DNA from: JASHUC01 sp963849095 | Lineage (GTDB): Bacteria > Pseudomonadota > Gammaproteobacteria > Steroidobacterales > Steroidobacteraceae | Assembly: GCA_963849095.1 (NCBI GenBank) | Contig: CAWKGA010000009.1 | Coordinates: forward strand, 558,001-622,000 | DNA: 64,000 bases | Direction of reading: 5' to 3' | Shown: positions 41,762-49,043 of the stretch, piece after piece | Layout: every line of letters begins with the position of its first letter | How positions within the stretch are numbered: position 1 is the stretch's first letter | The notes under the pieces: model-generated | Database searches by the model: none | Told to the model about the DNA's origin: nothing | What the model saw: only the letters and a program-made list of their open reading frames with translations | Made by a program: the position numbers and the translations under genes

Positions 41762-43093
41762 ATGGCAGAGGCCAAGCAGCCGTCCCTGACCGCGCGCGCA
41801 TTCAAGTCCGCCGCGGCGGTCGAGCCGATCGAGCTGCGACCGGCGCTCGTCTCCTTCGCATGCTTCTTTTTCCTGTTCTTCAGCTATGCGGTCGTCAAGC
41901 CCGTGCGTGACTCGATGGGCACCGTGTGGGGCGCGAAGCAGCTTCCGGAGCTGTTCCTCGCGACGTTCCTGCTGAGCATCGTCGTCTCGCCGCTGTACGC
42001 GACGCTCTCGGCGCGCGTGAAGCTCTCGGCCTTCCTGCCCTGGATCTACGGCATCATCGCTGCGAGCGTGCTCGGCTTCTTCGTGCTCTTCTCCCGGGCA
42101 GGCCATGATGAGCGACTGCTTGCGGCGGCCTTCTTCGTCTGGGTGAGCACGTTCAACCTGCTCGTTCTGTCGGCGTTCTGGAGCTTCATGGCGGACCTGT
42201 TCTCGCGCGAGCAGGCCAAGCGGCTCTTCGGCTTCATCGCCGCCGGAGGCACCGCAGGCAGCATCCTCGGGCCCGCGATCGTCGATTTTCTCGCGAAGCG
42301 GGTCGGCAACGACGGGCTGATACTGATCTCCGCGGCCGGCTTCGCGCTCACCGCGGTGCTCGTCATCCTGCTCGCGGGCGAGAAGCGGCGGTTGCTCGCC
42401 GAGGCGCCGGATGCGCAGCGCACGACGCTCGATCATCGCCTGGGGCGCAATCCCTTCGAGGGCTTTGTGCTGCTCCTTCGCTCGCCTTACCTGATGCTGA
42501 TCGCACTGTTCCTGTTCGTCATGACCTCGGTCTCGACCGTCGTTTACGTGCAGCTCAACGACATCATCGGCCACTCGTTCGCCAATCATGCCGCGCGGAC
42601 ACAGGCCTTCGCGACCATCGATCTCGCGGTCAACAGTCTCACCGTGCTCATCCAGCTCTTCGGGACGGGGCGCCTCATCAAGCGCTTCGGCGTGACGCCG
42701 GCGCTGCTGCTCAATCCAATCATCATGGCGCTCGCCTTCGTCCTCGTCATCTTCTCCCCGGTGCTGCTGATTCTCGGCGGCGTATCGGTCGTGCGCCGCG
42801 TGGCGGAGTATGCGGTCGCCAAGCCCGCCCGCGAGATGCTGTTCACCGTGGTCGATCAGGAGAGCAAGTACAAGGCCAAGAACGTGATCGACACCGTGGT
42901 CTACCGCGGCGGGGATCTGCTCGCGGCCTCCGCGAGCTCGGCGGTTCTCGGCTACGGGTTGAGCGGGCTTGCCGTTCTCGGTGTCGTCGTCTCGGTGATC
43001 TGGTTCCCGATCGCGTATGCGCTCGGGCGCAGGTACGAGAACGTGCGCGGCACCGATCTTGCGGCGCGCGCCGCCGCCCCGTCCGCCAGCTGA
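41762..43093 (+). CDS. Tlc/MFS-like nucleotide-transporter-family protein, copy 2
   Basis: A 443-residue paralogue of the preceding gene. Shared landmarks are YAVVKPVRDSMGT, FSRE/FSAPQA with GFIAAGGTAGSILGP, LDHRLGRNPFEGFV, and YKAKNVIDTVVYRGGDLLAA. It has about 12 membrane helices and a short hydrophilic tail. Divergence is too large for a recent duplication. The 155-bp gap holds a short AT-leaning stretch that could be a separate promoter. The substrate is unknown; any nucleotide role is inference from the Tlc resemblance. Confidence 0.75.
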   Translation: MAEAKQPSLTARAFKSAAAVEPIELRPALVSFACFFFLFFSYAVVKPVRDSMGTVWGAKQLPELFLATFLLSIVVSPLYATLSARVKLSAFLPWIYGIIAASVLGFFVLFSRAGHDERLLAAAFFVWVSTFNLLVLSAFWSFMADLFSREQAKRLFGFIAAGGTAGSILGPAIVDFLAKRVGNDGLILISAAGFALTAVLVILLAGEKRRLLAEAPDAQRTTLDHRLGRNPFEGFVLLLRSPYLMLIALFLFVMTSVSTVVYVQLNDIIGHSFANHAARTQAFATIDLAVNSLTVLIQLFGTGRLIKRFGVTPALLLNPIIMALAFVLVIFSPVLLILGGVSVVRRVAEYAVAKPAREMLFTVVDQESKYKAKNVIDTVVYRGGDLLAASASSAVLGYGLSGLAVLGVVVSVIWFPIAYALGRRYENVRGTDLAARAAAPSAS

Positions 43094-43111
43094 AGCCTCG
43101 CGGCGCTCCGC

Positions 43112-44389
43112 TCACGCCACCGCGGCGCTGGCTCTGCCCTCATCCCTGAGCGCGCGCATCCCCGCGAGGGCCTCGATCGCCTGAGAGGCGCTCGCGAACC
43201 GGTCGTCGGGCGACTTCGCGAGCAGGCCGTCGAGCAGGGACTGGAGATGCTCCAGGGCCTTCGGCAGCCGCGGGAGCGGCGCGTTGACGTGCTGCTGGAG
43301 CACCTCGATGGCCGACGTACCGGTGTACGGCTTACGTCCGGTGAGCATCTCGTAGAAGATGATGCCGAGGCTGTACAGATCGGTGCGCGCGTCGAGCTTG
43401 TCGCCGAGCGCCTGCTCCGGGCTCATGTAGTAGGGCGAGCCTCTGAGCACGCCCTTGCGCGTGCTCTGCTGGCCGCTCCGCACATTGCGCGCGAGGCCAA
43501 AGTCGATCAGCACCACCTCGTCGTTGTCGCGCAGCATGACGTTCGGCGGCTTCAAGTCCCGGTGGAAGATGCCGGCCGAGTGCACAACATCGAGAGCCCT
43601 CGCGATCTGCTCGATGTAGCGCAGCACGTCCGGCTCGATGATCCCGCGCTGCAGCCGCGCCTTCAGGTCTCCGCGCGGGAAGTATTCCATCGCGAGATAC
43701 TCGCGTCCCTTGTGCACGCCGTAATCGTGGATCCGCACGATGGCGGAGTGGTTGACCGCGGAGAGGGCGGCATGCTCCCGCGCGAGGAGCTGGTGATCGC
43801 TCGTCTCGTCCCGCTCGGCCTTGCTGACCTTGAGCGCGACGTCTATGCCGAGTGCGGCGCTCGTTGCGAGATAGACGATCGCCTTTTCCGACTCCCCGAT
43901 GCGGCGGCGGATCGCGTACCCGGCGATGGGCTCGCCCGGGACGCGGTCCGTCACCGGCAGGTCCGGTGAGGTCGCTTCCACATCGCGCAGCTCCAGACGC
44001 CGCAGCGCGAGCCGCACGGCCGTCCCCAGCCGCTCGGCCGTGACCAGCCGCTTCGGCAGATAGTCGATCGCGCCGAGCTGCAGCGCGCGCACCGCCGTGA
44101 GCTCGTTGCCGTCGTCGGCGATCACGAGAACGAGCGGAAATACCGCCCGGTCGCGCAGCTGCCGCAGCTGCTCGAGGCCCTCCGACTCCGGGTCCTCGGG
44201 GCTCTCGCCGAAGTGCGCCGCGAGCAGCAGCAGATCGAAGTCCGATCGCTTGAGCGTCGCCAGGCGCCGCTCGAATTCCTCGCGATCGATCGCCGTGACG
44301 GCGCCCTCCGGACAGAGCGCGCCCACCTGATGCCGAAGCCACTCGCGATAGCGGGCGTCCCGGTCGACGATCAAGAACTTCGCATTCAT
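43112..44389 (-). CDS. Ser/Thr protein kinase with an N-terminal degenerate receiver domain
   Basis: A 425-residue protein. Residues 1-130 have the receiver fold (KFLIVDRDARYREW, FDLLLLAAHFG, GAIDYLPKRL) with Lys113, but the phospho-acceptor position after LLLL (residue 57) is Ala, so it is a pseudo-receiver. Residues about 157-420 form a Hanks-type kinase: invariant Lys187 in VALKVSK, HRDLKPPNV (Asp278), DFG at 296-298, and SPYYMSPEQALGDK. There is no membrane helix or PASTA repeat. It is the last gene in the gspA-gspB-TonB-like operon, 17 bp after the preceding gene, implying a phosphorylation role in that system. Confidence 0.9.
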   Translation of the reverse strand: MNAKFLIVDRDARYREWLRHQVGALCPEGAVTAIDREEFERRLATLKRSDFDLLLLAAHFGESPEDPESEGLEQLRQLRDRAVFPLVLVIADDGNELTAVRALQLGAIDYLPKRLVTAERLGTAVRLALRRLELRDVEATSPDLPVTDRVPGEPIAGYAIRRRIGESEKAIVYLATSAALGIDVALKVSKAERDETSDHQLLAREHAALSAVNHSAIVRIHDYGVHKGREYLAMEYFPRGDLKARLQRGIIEPDVLRYIEQIARALDVVHSAGIFHRDLKPPNVMLRDNDEVVLIDFGLARNVRSGQQSTRKGVLRGSPYYMSPEQALGDKLDARTDLYSLGIIFYEMLTGRKPYTGTSAIEVLQQHVNAPLPRLPKALEHLQSLLDGLLAKSPDDRFASASQAIEALAGMRALRDEGRASAAVA

Positions 44390-44406
44390 GAGGGTTGCGC
44401 CGGCTC

Positions 44407-46530
44407 TCAGGGCTTGAAGACCACGCGCAAGCTGGCGCGCTGATCGGCCGGCCGTCCGTCGAGCATCACCGGCTTGTAGCGCCATTTGCGCACGGCCTCG
44501 ATGGCCGCCGAATCGAACATCCCTCGAGGCTCCGCGTGTGTGACGGTGATGTCGGCCACGGTGCCGTCAGCGCGCACCGTGAACTGCAAGTCGACGTACC
44601 CGCCCCGGCCCAGCAGCTCTGCCGCCGGCGGGTAGACCGGCGCCACATTGTGCACCTTCTCGAGCATGCTCTCGGGACGGATCGTCGCCGCGGACCGCGC
44701 GGCGGCGATCGTGCTCTCCACGGCGGCGGCGTCCGGGTCGCTCGCGCCGGCGGTGCGAGCGTTCGCCAGCGATTCCCAGGCCGCGCCGAAATCCTTGTCC
44801 GCCGCGGCGCGCCGGGCCTCATCGAGCAAGCGGGCCGCGAGCGCCGTCCGAGCGAGCAGGGTCGACGGCCGGGTGGGATCAGCCGCCTCCAGCTGGGCGA
44901 GGTAGTACTGGGCGCTGTCGTGGGCCGGACTCGAAAGCTTGCCCTCGGCGAGCCGCTGGTCGAAGAGGGACAGGGCGCGGTCCGTGGCGGCCGGCTGAGC
45001 CGGCGCGCGCAGGTCCTGCAGCGAGCGCTGCACAGCCCTCAACTCCGCGTCGGGCGCGCCGGCATCGCTCGCGGCTTGCGTCCAGCGCTCGGCCGCGGAG
45101 AGATTGCCGGCCCGCACGGCGGCTTGCGCCTGCGCCATCATCTGCTTCGCCAGGTCGAGCCGCGCCTTGCGCACGGCGGGATCGTCCGGCGCGAGCGCCG
45201 CGGCCGCATCCACGAAGAGCTTCGCATTGCTATCGGCGGGCGTGAGCAGATCGCCGCTGCGCTCGCTCGATTCCGCGCGGCTCAGGAAAGACTGCACCTG
45301 CGCCTGCAGCTCGTGCGCGTGGGCCTCACGCTGAGCCGCAGCCGGCGGCGGGAGGCTCCGCCGCCGGTCCTCGCCGATCTGTGCCGTGAGGAAGGTGACC
45401 CGAACGTTGTCCGGCTCGATGGCGCGGGCCGCGTCGGTGAGCCGCGCCGCCTCATCGAGACGGCCGGAGAGCAGGGCCTGCTCCGCCTCGGTGAGCAGGT
45501 CGTCCGCCACGCGCAGCAGTCCCTTGCGCGCGGGAGCGTTGGTCGCGTCCCGCTGCAGGACCTGACGATAAAGATCGGCGGCATTCTCCGCCGGGGGAGC
45601 AGTGAGCGCGCCGCGAGTGAGCGCGGCATCGGCCCTGGCCAGCAGCTCGGCCAACGCCGGCCCGGCCGCGACGGGCGCCGCAGCCTGCATGGCCGCGGGG
45701 CTCGGGTGAGAGGCGCGGTGGCGCGCCAGGGTCTGGCTCAATGCGAACACGAGCGCCCCCGACACGGCGATCGCAAGCGCCGCCGCGCCGATCCACAGCG
45801 CTCGGCGCGAGAGGGTGGGCTCGCTCGAGGGAGCGTCCAGCTTCAGCGCGGCGAAGGTTCCCGTCGCGTGCTCCACGTCGTGCCGCCGCCATGCGGCATC
45901 CACGAACAGCTTGACGCGCTGTGCGGACACCGGCTTGTGCAAGAACCGGTAGACGGTTCCCTGCGCGACCTCGGCGGAGAGGGCCGCCTGGTCCTGCGGA
46001 CCGCCGGCGACGATGAGCACCAGCTCGGGAAACTGCGCGCGCAGGAGCCGAGTGAGCTCGGCCGGCGGGACGTTGAGCGCAGCACTGTCCAGGATTGCGA
46101 CGCCCGCTGGTTCGATCTGCAGATGGCTCGACAGATCCTCGACGTCCCTGACGAAGGTGAGCGCGTGCTCCGGGGCGACCGCTGCCAGCGTTTCCCTGAG
46201 CGAGTCGTCCCGCGTCAACGCGACGAGGCTTTCGCTGAGGCGCACACCGATCGCAGGCCGATCGCCCGCTGCGGGTGAGCTCGCCGGAGCCTGTTTTAGT
46301 GCACTCTCGGACACTTCGCGACCTTCCATGCCCCTTGGCGCTGCCGGGCCGGTGATCCCGGGCCTGGAGGGCCGAGGTCCAGGGCCAAACACTCGCTCCA
46401 GGCGATTCTGGCGCGAATTGCGAGCCGCTTCTGTGACATGGGTCATCATAAAGGGGGGCTCGCCGCCCGCGGGCACGCCCACGCCGCCCGCGGGGAAGCC
46501 GGGACGGGGTAGCGCGCGGACCGCCGCCAT
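44407..46530 (-). CDS. Receiver - TM - helical-repeat - TonB C-terminal protein
   Basis: Up to 707 residues. A receiver-like domain (about 99-218) has acidic residues in LTRDDS, Asp148 in VAILDSA and Lys199 in FLHKP. One membrane helix follows (244-266), then a long Ala-rich helical-repeat region of TPR-like character (about 290-600). A TonB C-terminal domain ends it (VYPPAAELLGRGGYVDLQFT, RADGTVADITVTHAEP, then AIEAVRKWRYKPVMLDGRPA). TonB-C domains bind outer-membrane proteins. The start is uncertain: ATG 46530 overlaps the gspB stop (TGATG) without a Shine-Dalgarno sequence; MMTH at 46449 and MEGR at 46329 are alternatives. All leave the receiver intact. Confidence 0.85.
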   Translation of the reverse strand: MAAVRALPRPGFPAGGVGVPAGGEPPFMMTHVTEAARNSRQNRLERVFGPGPRPSRPGITGPAAPRGMEGREVSESALKQAPASSPAAGDRPAIGVRLSESLVALTRDDSLRETLAAVAPEHALTFVRDVEDLSSHLQIEPAGVAILDSAALNVPPAELTRLLRAQFPELVLIVAGGPQDQAALSAEVAQGTVYRFLHKPVSAQRVKLFVDAAWRRHDVEHATGTFAALKLDAPSSEPTLSRRALWIGAAALAIAVSGALVFALSQTLARHRASHPSPAAMQAAAPVAAGPALAELLARADAALTRGALTAPPAENAADLYRQVLQRDATNAPARKGLLRVADDLLTEAEQALLSGRLDEAARLTDAARAIEPDNVRVTFLTAQIGEDRRRSLPPPAAAQREAHAHELQAQVQSFLSRAESSERSGDLLTPADSNAKLFVDAAAALAPDDPAVRKARLDLAKQMMAQAQAAVRAGNLSAAERWTQAASDAGAPDAELRAVQRSLQDLRAPAQPAATDRALSLFDQRLAEGKLSSPAHDSAQYYLAQLEAADPTRPSTLLARTALAARLLDEARRAAADKDFGAAWESLANARTAGASDPDAAAVESTIAAARSAATIRPESMLEKVHNVAPVYPPAAELLGRGGYVDLQFTVRADGTVADITVTHAEPRGMFDSAAIEAVRKWRYKPVMLDGRPADQRASLRVVFKP

Positions 46531-47279
46531 CAGTGGTGCTGCAGCATGAACCTCGTGCCGCGGTACGACAGGATCACGCCGTCCGGCGTGATGGCGTCCA
46601 CCCGCACGCCCTGCGGTAGGGCTTCGCCCTCGTGCAGCTTGACCATGTTCAGGAACACGAAGCGCTGATCGGGCTTTTCCGAGTACACGTGCAGATCGAG
46701 CTGCAACGGAGGAATGTTCGCCCCGGGCACGGCGGCCGCGTCCTGGTAGCTCGGCAGACCGCTCTGGGACTCGCGCACGACCACGCCCCCGCTGTCTGGC
46801 ACCGCAGAGCCTTTCGGCGGCTCGACGGCTGGGGCGAGGTCATCGGGGTTGGTCGCAGCGGCGCCTGCGGCGGCCGGCGGCGGGGAGGCGTCCGAGCGTG
46901 CGACCACCTCGGGACCCGCGGGCGAGCCCGCGCCTGGAGCCGCAGCCGGCGAGCGCTGCACGGCCGCCGCAGCCACAGGGGCCGAAGCCGGTACCGTGCC
47001 CGAGACAGCTGCTGCACCTGAGCCCGCCGTCGTTCCCGATCCTGCCGCCGTTCCCGCAGCCTCCGCGGCGGCCACCCGCGCTGCGCTCCGCGCCGAGGAG
47101 CTGCGCGACAGCATCCAGCCGACCACGACGAGATTGATCGCGAGCAGGGCGCCGAGCGCGATGGCCCAGATCGCGAACCGGTGGCGCGGAGGCGCGACTT
47201 TCACCTCGAAGAGGGCCGGCCCGCTCTGCCGCTGCCGCTCGCTTTCCGACTTCTTCAGCGCATCGAGTATGAACGACAT
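46530..47279 (-). CDS. gspB: General secretion pathway protein B (GspB/ExeB-like)
   Basis: A 249-residue bitopic inner-membrane protein beginning MSFILDALKKSESERQRQ, the well-known GspB opening. One membrane helix follows (FAIWAIALGALLAINLVVVG), then a Ala/Pro-rich linker spanning about residues 70-170 and the C-terminal periplasmic domain (LDLHVYSEKPDQRFVFLNMV, GVRVDAITPDGVILSYRGTR). GspB works with GspA to carry the GspD secretin across the peptidoglycan in type II secretion. It starts 3 bp after gspA. The remaining T2SS genes are not in this window. Confidence 0.95.
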   Translation of the reverse strand: MSFILDALKKSESERQRQSGPALFEVKVAPPRHRFAIWAIALGALLAINLVVVGWMLSRSSSARSAARVAAAEAAGTAAGSGTTAGSGAAAVSGTVPASAPVAAAAVQRSPAAAPGAGSPAGPEVVARSDASPPPAAAGAAATNPDDLAPAVEPPKGSAVPDSGGVVVRESQSGLPSYQDAAAVPGANIPPLQLDLHVYSEKPDQRFVFLNMVKLHEGEALPQGVRVDAITPDGVILSYRGTRFMLQHH

Positions 47280-47282
47280 CGA

Positions 47283-48968
47283 TCAGCTACCGTGTACGTC
47301 GGAGGCGAGCAGCAAAGGCGTGTGCGGTTCCGCGCTCGCGCTGTTCAGCACGACGAGGGTCTGAAGACCCGCTATCCCGTCCACCGTGAGCCGGTGCGTG
47401 CGCTGGAAGTCCCGCACGAGCTCGCCGAGCTGCGCATCGAAGAGGTCGCTCGCGGGCTCGGAGCTCTTGACGCCGCGCAGCCGCTCCAGCCGCTCGCGCA
47501 GTTGCCGCACGTCATCGCCGCGCATGCCGAGGGAAAGCGGCTTCGGAGGAGAGATCCCGGGGCGCCAGAGCAGCACGAAGTCGCCGAACCAGTACCGCGT
47601 CAAGTCGGCGATCCGCACTGCGTGGGAGCCGTTGAGCTCGATCCGCGCGAGCTCGTCGCCGAGTCCCGACAGCACAATTTGACGCGGCGCTCCGGAGTCG
47701 TCGGTCAGCATCAGGATGGCCGGCCGGTTGTAGAGCCGCAGCTGTGCGAGCGAACCGCGCTGCACGAAGCATTGCAGCCCCTGCTGTACGGCCTGCGTGC
47801 AGGGATCGACGCTTCCCGCGACGTAGTGCGCGCCCCACAGCGTGAAGAGCTTGCCGAAGGCGGTGTCCGGATCGGTCTGCGATCCGTGCTGCGCGAGCAG
47901 AGTCGCGAGGCCGATCGCGTTGGAGCCGGGCGCTGGTGACGCAACCCCTTCAGCGTGGGGCGGGTCCGCGATGCTGGGTGATCGCGCATGGGCTGCGGCG
48001 GCGGCGCCGCCGGCTGCGATGGCCGCGCCGCGCGTGGACACCGTGCCGTGGCCCCAGAAAGTCGCCGGATCGAGCTGCCACAAGGCGAGGCCGCCGAGGG
48101 CCAGCACGGCTACCGTCGCCGCCGCCGCGCACCAGGGCAACCAATGCGGCAGCAGGCGGCGTCCGAAGACCTCCTGGGCGCTGCGGCGGATCATCGAGGC
48201 CGTCACGCGGTGGCGATCCTGCGTGTAGGCCCCGAGCAGCGCGCGGTCGCAGATGACGTTGATCACCCGAGGCACGCCGCCCGATAGCCGGTGCGCTTCC
48301 GACAGCGCGCGGGCCGTGAAGATGTCGCTCGTGGCGCCCGCGACCCGCAGCCGGTGCAGGACGTAGGCGGCCGTCTCCTGCTTGAGCAGAGGACAGAGGT
48401 GATAGCGCCCGGTGATGCGCTGCGCGAGCTGCCGCAGCTCGGTCCGCGCGAGCAGATCCCGCAGCTCGGGCTGGCCGATCAGGATGATCTGCAGCAGCTT
48501 CTGGGTGTTCGTCTCGAGGTTTGTGAGCAGGCGTACCTGCTCCAGAACGTCGGGAGCCAGGTTCTGCGCCTCATCCACCACGAGCACGATGCGCTTGCCG
48601 GCGCTGTGCGCGCGCAGCAGGTAGTGGCTGAGGATGTCGACGAGGTCCTTGAGACTCTGAGTCGCGGAATCCGGCACGCCGATTCCGAGCTCCTCGCAGA
48701 TGGTCAGAAGGAATTCCGGCGCGGTCATCCGCGGATTGAGGATGAGCGCGATCTCCGCGTTCTTCGGTGTCTGCGCGAGGAGCGAGCGCACGACCGTGGT
48801 CTTGCCCGTGCCCACCTCTCCGGTGAGCTGCACGAACCCGCCCGCCTCGTTGATGCCATACAGCAAATGGGCTAGAGCTTCAGCGTGGCGTTCGCTCAAG
48901 TAGAGATACCGCGGATCGGGCGTGATCGCGAACGGCTTTTCGTTGAGGCCAAAGAACGAGAGGTACAT
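47283..48968 (-). CDS. gspA: General secretion pathway ATPase GspA (ExeA-like)
   Basis: A 561-residue protein. The N-terminal AAA+ ATPase begins MYLSFFGLNEKPFAITPDPR, with Walker A GEVGTGKTT, Walker B IVLVVDEAQN and a sensor motif LLTNLETNTQKLLQIILIGQ. A membrane helix lies near 270-290 (WCAAAATVAVLALGGLALWQ), and the periplasmic part ends in a peptidoglycan-binding domain (LGMRGDDVRQLRERLERLRG, FQRTHRLTVDGIAGLQTL). GspA with GspB remodels or crosses the peptidoglycan for secretin assembly. It is the first gene of the four-gene operon. The ATG at 48968 was chosen from the conserved ExeA opening. Confidence 0.95.
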   Translation of the reverse strand: MYLSFFGLNEKPFAITPDPRYLYLSERHAEALAHLLYGINEAGGFVQLTGEVGTGKTTVVRSLLAQTPKNAEIALILNPRMTAPEFLLTICEELGIGVPDSATQSLKDLVDILSHYLLRAHSAGKRIVLVVDEAQNLAPDVLEQVRLLTNLETNTQKLLQIILIGQPELRDLLARTELRQLAQRITGRYHLCPLLKQETAAYVLHRLRVAGATSDIFTARALSEAHRLSGGVPRVINVICDRALLGAYTQDRHRVTASMIRRSAQEVFGRRLLPHWLPWCAAAATVAVLALGGLALWQLDPATFWGHGTVSTRGAAIAAGGAAAAAHARSPSIADPPHAEGVASPAPGSNAIGLATLLAQHGSQTDPDTAFGKLFTLWGAHYVAGSVDPCTQAVQQGLQCFVQRGSLAQLRLYNRPAILMLTDDSGAPRQIVLSGLGDELARIELNGSHAVRIADLTRYWFGDFVLLWRPGISPPKPLSLGMRGDDVRQLRERLERLRGVKSSEPASDLFDAQLGELVRDFQRTHRLTVDGIAGLQTLVVLNSASAEPHTPLLLASDVHGS

Positions 48969-49043
48969 GGCTCGCGATGGTACGCCGGTCACGTGGCCCG
49001 GCGTAGTGCCCGAAGATCGCCCGCCGGATCGTCCGGCCGCCTA

